Shown one piece after another: positions 7,347 to 15,047 of a stretch of DNA of 64,000 nt. The stretch's first letter is position 1, and the number at the start of each line of letters is the position of its first letter. The translations under genes were made by a program, and so were the position numbers. The notes beneath the pieces were generated by a model. That model did no database searches. It worked only from the letters and a program-made list of their open reading frames with translations, and was not told the DNA's origin. The stretch lies in NCBI RefSeq assembly GCF_002563695.1, contig NZ_PDJI01000004.1, positions 2,542,001 through 2,606,000 of the forward strand, given 5' to 3'. Origin of the DNA: Georgenia soli. GTDB taxonomy: Bacteria; Actinomycetota; Actinomycetes; Actinomycetales; Actinomycetaceae.

Positions 7347-8639
7347 ATGACCACCCCTGAGCGCCGTCTGGTGATCGTCGTCCGGGCGGACCCGGTGATC
7401 TGCGGCCACTCCGGCGAGGCGCGCAACCTCGCCGAGGCGGCCCTGACCCGCGGGTTCGACGAGGTCCGCATCGTCACCTGGCCGATCGAGCGCCTCCAGG
7501 CCACCGGCCTGCCCCTCAAGCCGCTGGACCACGTGCTGCCCTACAGCGAGGGCATCGTCGTGGAGCGGCCGGGCCCGGTGGGGGACTACAAGGTCCCGGA
7601 CGGCCGCTACCTCGCCGGGATCACCGGGCGGCTGGTCGAGCTGTTCACAGACGGCGTGCCGACCGTGTGCATGTCGCTGTACCTCAGCCCGCACACCGTG
7701 GCCGTCGCGGACGCCGTCCGCGTCGCCCGCAGCACCGGCCTGCCCGTCAGCGTCACCACCATCGCCGAGGCCGTCGGCTCGGACGTGACGAACGTGGTGC
7801 GCTCCTGCGTGGACGAGGGCCGCTTCGGCGCCGCGGCGCACGTGCTGTCCAGCTACCTCTCCGCGGACGTGTGCGTGGCCGTCTCGGAGTACACCCGCGA
7901 GCTCATCGTCACCGAGGCCGCGGCGATCGACGCCCGCCACGGCACCACCTTCGCCGACCAGTGCCGCGAGCGGGTCGCCATCTCCTACCCGGCCATCGAC
8001 ACCTCCGCCTACCTCGACCTCGACCCCGCCGAGACCGACCGGGCGCTGGCCGCCCGCGGGCTCGAGCGCGACGGGTACGTGCTGTTCCTCTCACGCCTGA
8101 GCCCCGCGAAGGGCGTCGACGACCTCATCGAGGGCTTCGCCGCCAGCACGGTGCACGAGCACGTCCGGCTCGTCGTCGCCGGCGACGGGCCGGCCGCGGC
8201 GAGCCTGCGCGCGCAGGCGGCCGCCTCCCCCGTCGCGGACCGGATCCTGTTCCTCGACGACGTCGACGACGCCGAGAAGCCCCACCTCATGGCGGGCAGC
8301 GCCGCCTACGCGCTGCCCAGCAAGCCGCTGCCGGAGTTCGTCGAGACCTTCGGCATCGCCCTGGTGGAGAAGATGCTCGCCGGCGGGGGGCCGGTGATCA
8401 CCACCGACACCGGCGGGATCGGCGAGGCCGTGGGCGACTGCGCGATCGTCGTCCCGGTCGAGGACCCGGCCGCGATCGCCGCCGCCCTGGACCGTGCCGT
8501 CGGGATGCCCGCCGAGGAGCGCCGCGCCTGGGAGGAGCGGGCGAGGGCGCACGGCCTGCAGTTCGACCGGGCCAACGTCTTCGACCGGCTCTTCGCCCGT
8601 CTCGACGACCTGCCGGAGCTGGTCCGGGCCCGCGCCTGA
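7347..8639 (+). CDS. GT4-type glycosyltransferase
   Basis: 430 residues. The C-terminal GT-B half is clear: YVLFLSRLSPAKGVDDLIEG, VRLVVAGDGPAAASLRAQA, the donor-site EX7E stretch EFVETFGIALVEKM and the TDTGGIGEAVGDCAIVVP loop that binds the nucleotide-sugar. The N-terminal half (GHSGEARNLAEAAL, YKVPDGRYLAGITGRLVELF) is the acceptor domain. Glycosyltransferases of this family make alpha-linked products such as sucrose, trehalose or lipid-linked sugars; the acceptor is not evident. GGAGG lies 10 bases before ATG 7347. The gene follows the GH92 gene across the 62-bp dyad. Confidence 0.85.
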   Translation: MTTPERRLVIVVRADPVICGHSGEARNLAEAALTRGFDEVRIVTWPIERLQATGLPLKPLDHVLPYSEGIVVERPGPVGDYKVPDGRYLAGITGRLVELFTDGVPTVCMSLYLSPHTVAVADAVRVARSTGLPVSVTTIAEAVGSDVTNVVRSCVDEGRFGAAAHVLSSYLSADVCVAVSEYTRELIVTEAAAIDARHGTTFADQCRERVAISYPAIDTSAYLDLDPAETDRALAARGLERDGYVLFLSRLSPAKGVDDLIEGFAASTVHEHVRLVVAGDGPAAASLRAQAAASPVADRILFLDDVDDAEKPHLMAGSAAYALPSKPLPEFVETFGIALVEKMLAGGGPVITTDTGGIGEAVGDCAIVVPVEDPAAIAAALDRAVGMPAEERRAWEERARAHGLQFDRANVFDRLFARLDDLPELVRARA

Positions 8640-8663
8640 CGGCGGCACCGAAAGCCCGCGGCT

Positions 8664-8700
8664 CCGCCGTCGTCCCGGTAGAAAGGGAGGACGACGGCGG
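8664..8700 (+). terminator. 12-bp-stem hairpin overlapping the SD of the next gene
   Basis: CCGCCGTCGTCC (8664-8675) pairs with GGACGACGGCGG (8689-8700). The right arm ends in the GGAGG SD (8699-8703) of the downstream membrane-protein gene, so it may terminate the GT4 transcript or partly mask that ribosome-binding site. Confidence 0.5.
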
Positions 8701-8710
8701 AGGTGCGGCG

Positions 8711-9262
8711 ATGAGGCAGCAACGGTCCCCGAAGGTGGCGGTTCCCCAGGCCGGCGCGGCTCCGGCACCGCCCGGACCTGGCACGGCGTCAGCACCGCCG
8801 GTCCCCTCCCTGCCGCCGGACCCCTCCCCGCCGTGGGCGCGTGGCGTCGCCCGCGTCGCCGGCGCCATGATGGTCGGTGGCGCGGGTCTCAACACGTACA
8901 TGGTGATCGCCCGGCCCGCCTCCTACGCCGGGATGGGCGCCTGGTTCCAGGGGGTCTCCCCCTGGAACCTCGGGCCCCTCCCGGACCTGTGGACCGCCAC
9001 CTTCGGTCGGCACCCGCGCGTGTGGGTGCCGCTGGTCGGCATCGGGTTCGAGGCGACGATCGGGGCGCTCGCGCTCTCCCGGGACCCGCGCCGGCGCGTG
9101 GCCGGGCTCGGCGGGATCGCGGCCTTCCACACCGGGCTGCTGGGGATGGGCCTGTGGTCGTGGGCGCTGCCCTGGCTCGGCGTGCTGGTGCCGGCCGCCG
9201 TGGTCACCGCGCGGTCCGGGGCGGCGCCGAGCGGCGACGGCACGGTGCGCGTCACGGGATGA
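8711..9262 (+). CDS. Small integral membrane protein of unknown function
   Basis: 183 residues from ATG 8711, with GGAGG 8 bases upstream. A Pro/Ala-rich cytoplasmic-like head of about 45 residues precedes three or four hydrophobic segments: GVARVAGAMMVGGAGLNTYM, VWVPLVGIGFEATIGALAL and a long GLLGMGLWSWALPWLGVLVP region. I recognise no family. It sits behind the GT4 gene across a hairpin, and its stop overlaps the convergent 2H-phosphoesterase gene by 11 bases. Codon use (G/C third positions) matches a real gene rather than a shadow. Confidence 0.6.
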   Translation: MRQQRSPKVAVPQAGAAPAPPGPGTASAPPVPSLPPDPSPPWARGVARVAGAMMVGGAGLNTYMVIARPASYAGMGAWFQGVSPWNLGPLPDLWTATFGRHPRVWVPLVGIGFEATIGALALSRDPRRRVAGLGGIAAFHTGLLGMGLWSWALPWLGVLVPAAVVTARSGAAPSGDGTVRVTG

Positions 9263-9776
9263 CCGGCAGGGGCCACCGCCGGCCGGTGGAGCTGTCCACG
9301 AGCGCGGCGCGGCTGACGGGCAGCCGCATCGGCAGCACCGTGTAGGCCAGGGCGGCGACGGCCGGCAGGTCCCCGAGCCGTGCCCGGGTCGCGAGGCTGA
9401 CGTGCGGCACCCAGGTGCCCGGGCGGTAGTTGCGGTGCAGGTCGGCGCCCGTGCCGACCGCCGCCTCGACCACCCGTTCCTGCCGGCCGGCGAGCTCGGA
9501 CGTCACGGCGGGCACCAGGGAGGCGCGGCCCCGCCGGAACAGGCCGAGGGCGTCGGCGTGCAGCACGAGGGGACCCGCGTCCGGGAGCGCGGCGACGGCG
9601 CCCAGCACGGCCTCCACCTCGTAGGTCCGCAGCACGGCGTAGGACAGGTGCGGCACGTGGTTGCGGTGCGTGTGGCTCAGCAGGGTCGGCACGCCGGCGT
9701 CCTCGAGGCGGGTCCACAGGGCCCGCAGCGCGCGGTCCGCGGCGGCGTCGAGGAGGAGGCAGACGGCGAGGGCCAC
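9252..9776 (-). CDS. 2'-5' RNA ligase/2H phosphoesterase family protein
   Basis: 174 residues from GTG 9776, which has GGGAGG 6 bases upstream and lies 14 bases after the DUF4921 stop. Two HxS motifs, HLSYAV and HVSLAT, sit in the two lobes as expected for the 2H superfamily (LigT/CPDase/AKAP-like), with a central LVLHADALGLFRRG strand. Members cleave cyclic or 2'-5' phosphodiester bonds in RNA or ADP-ribose products. The tight spacing to the GalT-like gene suggests an operon. No ATG is available near the start. Confidence 0.75.
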   Translation of the reverse strand: MALAVCLLLDAAADRALRALWTRLEDAGVPTLLSHTHRNHVPHLSYAVLRTYEVEAVLGAVAALPDAGPLVLHADALGLFRRGRASLVPAVTSELAGRQERVVEAAVGTGADLHRNYRPGTWVPHVSLATRARLGDLPAVAALAYTVLPMRLPVSRAALVDSSTGRRWPLPVIP

Positions 9777-9790
9777 GGCGGCCTCCCGGC

Positions 9791-11116
9791 TCAGCCCGCG
9801 TCCCGGTAGCGCAGCGACCCGGGGCGTCCCGCGCACTCGTCGCCGACCGGCACGGGAGCGATGCCGCCGGCCTCCCGCAGCTCGGCCAGCCGCCGGACCA
9901 CCCGGGTGCGCAGGTCGTCGGGCGAGATCGTGTTGAGGTTGATCTTCGTCCCGCCCTCGAACCCGGCCAGCGTCGAGACCCGCCACTTGAGCATCGCCCG
10001 CAGCGGCATGGGCCGCAGGGCGTCCGGGGGCCGGTGGTGCCACTCCTCGTTGGTCGGCACCCCGGCGCCCGTGGCGGCGTGGCAGGCGTGGAGGAGGTCG
10101 GAGAAGTCCCGCAGCTCCGCCGTCGTCAGCTCCCACGGCACGGCGGCGGCGGACTTCGACCACACCTCCAGCGTGGGGTAGCGGTGGCCGACGCCCGAGA
10201 GCGCGACCGCGTGGTCGTTCTCCGCCACGAGCAGGCCCTCGGTCAGCGCCACCTCGAGGACCGCCGCGTTGTACAGGTCCGGCCGCGTGCGCAGCAGGTC
10301 CAGCTCGTGGTCGACCTGGCGCCCGCGCTCGTCGATGGCGACGAGCTGCTTGTGCAGGTGGTCGAAGGACGCCCCGGCCGGGCGCAGCCAGTTCTGGTAG
10401 ACCGCCACGTACCGGGCGTGGCGGTTGGCCTCGTACAGGGACCGCATCGTCTCGACCGTGAACGCGAGGTAGTGGTGGTGCTCCTCGGGCGTGAGGGTCC
10501 CGGAGGAGGCCAGCTCGTCGTCGAACTCGGCGCCGTCCACGTGGTGGCGGCGGGCGACCACGAGATCGTGCCCGCCGGCGAAGAGGCCCTGCGCGCGGGC
10601 GAGCAGCTCCTCCTCCGTCATCGCGTCCCGCTCGGCCTCCGCCGTCCCGGCCGCCTCGAGCCGACGGCGCAGCACGCGGAGGACGTGGGTGCGCCCCGCG
10701 GGGGTGGCGACATACTCGCGCTCGTGATCGAGGGCCGACGCCGGGACCTGGTAGCCGTGGTTCGCGCGCCAGTAGTCGAGGGAGAGGATCTCGAAGAGGT
10801 TGGGGATGCGCCGGAACTCGGCCACCGTGGCGTCGAGCTCCTCGGCCGGCAGGTGGTGAAGTGTGCGCCACCCCTCGGGGGTGCGGACGAGCCGGGCCTT
10901 CTCGGGCGGGGTGTCGAGGTGGCGGCCGGGGCAGAAGGCGCAGGTGCGCGTCTCGCCGGCGGGGTCGAGGCGCTCGCGGGCGGCGGGGGCGGTGGAGATC
11001 GGGCGGTGACCGCGGCCCGGGACCGTCCACACCTCGGTGCCGGTGAGCGGGTTGACCTGCTTGACGGTCCCGTCGGCCAGGCGGTTCAGCGGGCGTGTCA
11101 GCGTGTGCCCGGGCAT
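9791..11116 (-). CDS. DUF4921 family, GalT/HIT-superfamily protein
   Basis: 441 residues from ATG 11116. It begins RLADGTVKQVNPLTGTEVWT, has a CAFCPGRHLDTPPEKARL zinc-like knuckle and the HIT/GalT active-site motif SFDHLHKQLVAIDERGR (H-x-H-x-Q), which in galactose-1-phosphate uridylyltransferase carries the nucleotidyl-His. The C-terminal HHRPPDALRPMPLRAMLKWR is typical of DUF4921 in actinobacteria. The likely reaction is a nucleotidyl or phosphate transfer, but the substrate is unknown; no galK or galE is nearby, which argues against Leloir GalT. It is co-oriented and nearly contiguous with the 2H-phosphoesterase gene. Confidence 0.75.
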   Translation of the reverse strand: MPGHTLTRPLNRLADGTVKQVNPLTGTEVWTVPGRGHRPISTAPAARERLDPAGETRTCAFCPGRHLDTPPEKARLVRTPEGWRTLHHLPAEELDATVAEFRRIPNLFEILSLDYWRANHGYQVPASALDHEREYVATPAGRTHVLRVLRRRLEAAGTAEAERDAMTEEELLARAQGLFAGGHDLVVARRHHVDGAEFDDELASSGTLTPEEHHHYLAFTVETMRSLYEANRHARYVAVYQNWLRPAGASFDHLHKQLVAIDERGRQVDHELDLLRTRPDLYNAAVLEVALTEGLLVAENDHAVALSGVGHRYPTLEVWSKSAAAVPWELTTAELRDFSDLLHACHAATGAGVPTNEEWHHRPPDALRPMPLRAMLKWRVSTLAGFEGGTKINLNTISPDDLRTRVVRRLAELREAGGIAPVPVGDECAGRPGSLRYRDAG

Positions 11117-11175
11117 GCCCCCATCCTGGCCCGGCGGGCACGCGACGTCAGCGGATCCGCGGAGCGCCGGCCGGC

Positions 11176-12018
11176 TCAGGGGGAGACGGCGCCCAGGCGG
11201 GCGGACACGCGGGCGGCGGCCGCCACGCACGCCGCGCCGAGCTCCGCGACGCGGTCCGGCCCGACCCGGAAGAACGGGGCCGCGAGCAGGACGGCCGCGA
11301 CGACGTCGCCGCGGTGGTCCCGCACCGGCGCCGCGATGCCGACCTCCTCCGGGGAGGTCTGGCCGAGGTTCACCGCGTAGCCGCGCTCACGGACCTGCGC
11401 CAGCTCCCCCACGTAGTCCTCCACCGCGGTGCTGCCGTCGGGGAGGGACGGGAGCCCCTGGCCGAGCAGCTGCCGCACCCGGTCGGCCGGCATCTCGGCG
11501 AGGAACACCTGGACGGAGGCGCTCAGCGCGGTGCCGTGCCGGGCACCCAGCGGGTTGGTGTGCTTGACCTGCATCGGGCTGGCCACCTGCTCGACGGTGA
11601 CGGCCTCGGAGCCGCTCCACAGCATGAGGGCGGCGGTCTCCCGTGTTGTGGCGCTGAGGTCCTGGAGCGTGGGGAGGGAGACCTGCCGGACGTCCAGGTT
11701 CGCCAGCAGCGGCCCGGCCATCGCGAGCAGGCCGAGCCCGAGCCGGAACTTGCGGGACGCGGGGTCGCGCTCGACGACCTCCTGCTCCTCCAGGGTGGCG
11801 AGGATGCGGGAGACGCTCGACTTGTGCAGGCCGACCTTGGCGGCGATCTCGGTCACCCCCTGCAGCGGTTCGTCGACGGTGAAGCAGCGCAGCACCTCGA
11901 TGACGTTGAGGATGACCGACGCCGCCCGGACGCGGCCGGACCCGTTCGGGCCGGCCGCGTCCGGACCCGAGAGGTCGTGGTCGCCGTCGTCTGTCACGTT
12001 CGGTGCCGTGGCCGCCAC
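11176..12018 (-). CDS. IclR-family transcriptional regulator
   Basis: 280 residues. An N-terminal winged helix-turn-helix (VIEVLRCFTVDEPLQGVTEI, then VGLHKSSVSRILATLEEQEV) is followed by the IclR effector domain with RKFRLGLGLLAMAGPLLANL and the ligand-loop region VGIAAPVRDHRGDVVAAVLL. IclR proteins act as dimers or tetramers on catabolic promoters. GTG 12018 follows AAGGAGC. It is the last gene of the minus-strand permease-creatinase-BCCT-creatininase run, 38 bases after creatininase, and is the best candidate regulator of that run. Confidence 0.9.
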   Translation of the reverse strand: MAATAPNVTDDGDHDLSGPDAAGPNGSGRVRAASVILNVIEVLRCFTVDEPLQGVTEIAAKVGLHKSSVSRILATLEEQEVVERDPASRKFRLGLGLLAMAGPLLANLDVRQVSLPTLQDLSATTRETAALMLWSGSEAVTVEQVASPMQVKHTNPLGARHGTALSASVQVFLAEMPADRVRQLLGQGLPSLPDGSTAVEDYVGELAQVRERGYAVNLGQTSPEEVGIAAPVRDHRGDVVAAVLLAAPFFRVGPDRVAELGAACVAAAARVSARLGAVSP

Positions 12019-12056
12019 GGGGGTGCTCCTTCCGATGGGTGCGAGATGTCCGCCGG

Positions 12057-12956
12057 TCAGGCGTCGACCCGCACGAGCGGCTCCGCCGCGGCCCGCCCGG
12101 GGACGTCCCGGTCACCGTATCGACCGGCCTCCGGGCCCGCGACCGGCGGTTCCGCGTCCCGGCACGCGAGTCCCAGCTCCGCGGCGACGTCGCGGGCCAG
12201 GTCCGCGGTGACCTGCTCGAAGAGCAGCCGGCCCTTCGCGGCGTCGGACCCGGTCGGGGCGGAGAGGCACCCTGTCGCCGGGGTGCGGGACGGGACCACC
12301 GGGAGCCGGTCGAACCGCGGCAGGTCGGCGGGGGCGTGGTCGACGGCGCGCCCGAGGTCGACCAGCTCCGGCTCGAGGTGCAGCATCAGCGACGTCTCCA
12401 GCACCCCGCCGTGCTCGACGTCCCACCCGGGGAAGCCGTCCGGGTAGACGGATCGCAGGGTCTCCTGGGAGACGTAGTCCCAGTAGGACAGCAGCAGCAC
12501 GCACGAGCCGTCGCCCGGCCGGAGCCCGAGGTCGCGCAGGGCGAGGTCGACGCCCTCGTAGAGGAACTGGTAGTTCTCGTAGTGGCCGTTGACGAGCACC
12601 ACGTGCCGCGCCCCCTGGCCCAGCAGCGAGACCACCAGGTCGCGCGTGAGCCCGATGAGCGTGCTCGCGTCGAGGCTGGTGGTGCCGGCGAGGTGGTTGC
12701 CGCCGCCGGACTTCTGCTGGGACTTGTACCCGTAGGCCACCGGCTGGGCGACCAGGCCGCCGGTCGCCTCGGCGGCGGCGGTGGCGATCCGGCGGGACAG
12801 GATCGCGTCCGTCCCCATCGGCAGGTGGGGGCCGTGCTGCTCCAGCGCCCCCACCGGCACCCAGACCGTCGCCTGCCCCGACGCGAGCCAGTCGCGGTAG
12901 GTGTGGGCGTCGATCTCGGACATCTGGACCGTGCTGCGTCGCATGGAGGCGTCCAT
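12057..12956 (-). CDS. crnA: Creatininase (creatinine amidohydrolase)
   Basis: 299 residues. Catalyses reversible hydrolysis of creatinine to creatine. All five metal ligands of the Pseudomonas enzyme are present at a constant +5 offset: E39 and H41 in GALEQHGPHLPMGTD, D50 in the same block, and H125 and E127 in VNGHYENYQFLYEGVDLALR. The length and the DVEHGGVLETSLMLHLEPEL segment also fit true creatininase rather than the wider MftE/ArfB group. ATG 12956 has GGAGAGG just upstream; M5 and M12 are alternatives. It lies between the BCCT transporter and the IclR gene, with creatinase two genes upstream in the same run. Confidence 0.92.
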   Translation of the reverse strand: MDASMRRSTVQMSEIDAHTYRDWLASGQATVWVPVGALEQHGPHLPMGTDAILSRRIATAAAEATGGLVAQPVAYGYKSQQKSGGGNHLAGTTSLDASTLIGLTRDLVVSLLGQGARHVVLVNGHYENYQFLYEGVDLALRDLGLRPGDGSCVLLLSYWDYVSQETLRSVYPDGFPGWDVEHGGVLETSLMLHLEPELVDLGRAVDHAPADLPRFDRLPVVPSRTPATGCLSAPTGSDAAKGRLLFEQVTADLARDVAAELGLACRDAEPPVAGPEAGRYGDRDVPGRAAAEPLVRVDA

Positions 12957-13001
12957 GCCTCTCCTCTCAGGTCGGCTGTGCCGCGGCGTGCGCCGTCGGG
13001 C

Positions 13002-14792
13002 CTAGCGCTCGGGGACGGACTCGGCCGGGACGGCCAGGCCCTGGGCGGCGGCGAGCTCGTCCTCGGGCCGGTGGTGCGGGTCGTTGACCTCCTTCTCCAG
13101 GGCCTTGACGGCCCTGTCCCTGCTCCGGAGCCGGCGGACCAGGTTGGCGATCATCAGGAGAATGACGAAGGAGAACGGGAACGCGCCGATGATCGTGCCG
13201 GTCTGGACGGTGTCGACGACGGCGGTGCCCCCGATGGACAGCAGCACCAGGGCGACCGCGGCGATGCTGGCGACGAGGACCACGCGGAACCACGGGCCGG
13301 ACTTCTTCGGCGCGGAGACGAACTCGGCGAGCGCGTAGGTGCCCGAGTCGAGGCTCGTCACGTAGTAGGTGGCGACGAGGATCGTGGCCACCACCAGCAG
13401 GACGCCGCCGACGACGGGAACCATGTCGAGCGCCGCGAACAGGCCGCCCGAGGTGTCCTGGGCGACGGCTTCGGAGATCGACCGGCCGCTGGCGTCGTCG
13501 TAGTGCAGGGCGGCGGAGCCGATGACCCCCACCCAGACCATGACGATCAGCGACGGGACGATGGTGACGCCGATGATGAACTCCCGCAGCGTGCGGCCCC
13601 GGGAGATGCGTGCGATGAACCCGGCGACGAAGGGCGAGAAGGCGATGACCCAGCACCAGATGAAGACCGTCCACCAACCGCTCCAGCTGTCCTGCCAGCT
13701 GTCGAGCGGGGCCACCGCGCTCTCGGCCTCGGTCCAGAGGCTCATGGGGACGAACTGGTAGAAGAAGGTGCCGAAGGTCTGGGAGAGGTTCGACAGGATG
13801 TAGACGGTCGGCCCGAAGACGAACACCCCTGCCACGAGGACGATGCTGAGGATCGAGTTGGCCTCGCTGACCCGCTTCATGCCCTTGTTGACGCCCAGGA
13901 ACGCGGAGATCGCGGTGAGGCCGCCGAGCACGGCGATCACGGCGATCCACACGCCGGGCCCGGCCTCGAGCCCGGTGAAGGAGGCGACCCCGGAGGTGAA
14001 CTGCAGGGAGGCGAAGCCGAAGGAGGTGGCCAGCCCGAGGACGGTGGCGATGATGGCCAGCAGCTCCACGACGACGCCGGCCGGGCGCCGCGCCTTCGAC
14101 GGCAGGATGTCGACGGTCGCCTCGCGGAAGGTGAGGGTCTTGCCGAGGTTGTGGTGGGAGTAGGCGAGGCAGACCGCGACGACGCAGTACATGGCCCAGG
14201 CCGTGAACCCCCAGTGGAAGTAGGTCCACACGATGCCGCCCTCGCCGGGGTTGGCGCCGGAGGGGATGACCGGGGCGCCGTCCCGCATCATGATGGGCTG
14301 CGCGACGGACCAGAAGATCAGGCCGATGCCCTGGCCGCAGGCGAAGAGCATGGAGTACCAGGCGAAGCGGCCGTGCTCCGGGGTGGCCTTCGGGCCGCCC
14401 AGCCGGACCGCGCCGACCTTGCTCACCGTGATCCAGACGCACACCACCACCGCGATCACGGAGTAGAGCACGAAGAACCACGAGAACCCCGACGTCACCC
14501 AGGTGCGCATCCGGTTGATGACGCCCGCGGCACCGTCCGGGTTCGCCGTGACCACCGCGATCGTGGCGACGATCAGCAGCGGGGGCAGCGCCTTGATGAT
14601 CGCGCGGTCCAGCGGCGGCAGGATCTGGCCGCGGAAGCGCGGCAGCTCCACCATGCGGGGCCGTCGACGGGCCGACCTTCCCTTGCGCGCCGGAACCGGT
14701 GGCGCGGCGGGTTCCGGCGGCGCCGAGGGCTCGGCGGTCCTTGTGTCGGTGGTCAGAGCGCCGGTGGTCGGCGGTTCCTTGAAGGTGGTCAT
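13002..14792 (-). CDS. BCCT-family transporter with altered aromatic box
   Basis: 596 residues with about 12 membrane helices and charged tails. The family marks are ISRGRTLREFIIGV, the FSPFVAGF stretch and GIGLIFWSVAQPI. BCCT carriers usually take up betaine, carnitine or choline using Na+ or H+. Here the helix-8 Trp box, normally YWAWWISW, reads IWCWVIAF, so two of three substrate-facing Trp positions are changed, and VAEP is VAQP. Placed between creatinase and creatininase, it may carry creatinine, creatine or a related guanidino compound (inference). AAGGGA precedes ATG 14792. Confidence 0.85.
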   Translation of the reverse strand: MTTFKEPPTTGALTTDTRTAEPSAPPEPAAPPVPARKGRSARRRPRMVELPRFRGQILPPLDRAIIKALPPLLIVATIAVVTANPDGAAGVINRMRTWVTSGFSWFFVLYSVIAVVVCVWITVSKVGAVRLGGPKATPEHGRFAWYSMLFACGQGIGLIFWSVAQPIMMRDGAPVIPSGANPGEGGIVWTYFHWGFTAWAMYCVVAVCLAYSHHNLGKTLTFREATVDILPSKARRPAGVVVELLAIIATVLGLATSFGFASLQFTSGVASFTGLEAGPGVWIAVIAVLGGLTAISAFLGVNKGMKRVSEANSILSIVLVAGVFVFGPTVYILSNLSQTFGTFFYQFVPMSLWTEAESAVAPLDSWQDSWSGWWTVFIWCWVIAFSPFVAGFIARISRGRTLREFIIGVTIVPSLIVMVWVGVIGSAALHYDDASGRSISEAVAQDTSGGLFAALDMVPVVGGVLLVVATILVATYYVTSLDSGTYALAEFVSAPKKSGPWFRVVLVASIAAVALVLLSIGGTAVVDTVQTGTIIGAFPFSFVILLMIANLVRRLRSRDRAVKALEKEVNDPHHRPEDELAAAQGLAVPAESVPER

Positions 14793-15047
14793 GCTGGCGT
14801 CCCTTCGGCTGGGCGGCGATGCCCGCGGGGAGAATAGGTCACGGTGCGGTGCCGTGGGGCGACCGTCCGGCTGTGGTGACGGGCGACGGGAGTCGCTCTG
14901 CGACGGCGGTCGGTGCCCTGTGCGGCGGTGCGAGGCGGCTGGCGTGGTGCTTGGCCGAGCCCTCGGTGTGGCCCGCTCCTGGTCGGCGGGTGCGGGCGGA
15001 GCGCCGGCCGGCGGTGTCGCGCGGCCGGCGCCCCGGGCTGCCTGCTC
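14793..15047. other. Gap between BCCT gene and creatinase, with hairpin
   Basis: 255 bases without a gene. A GCGCCGGCC/GGCCGGCGC hairpin at 15001-15031 lies 17 bases past the creatinase stop and may attenuate the minus-strand transcript. A -10-like TATTCT (minus strand, about 14833-14838) could give the BCCT gene its own start, but no -35 is evident. Confidence 0.45.

Noticed and set aside
12003-14837. 944-codon plus-strand frame over creatininase and BCCT
   Set aside because: Opposite strand holds both real genes with intact active-site motifs; composition is shadow-like.
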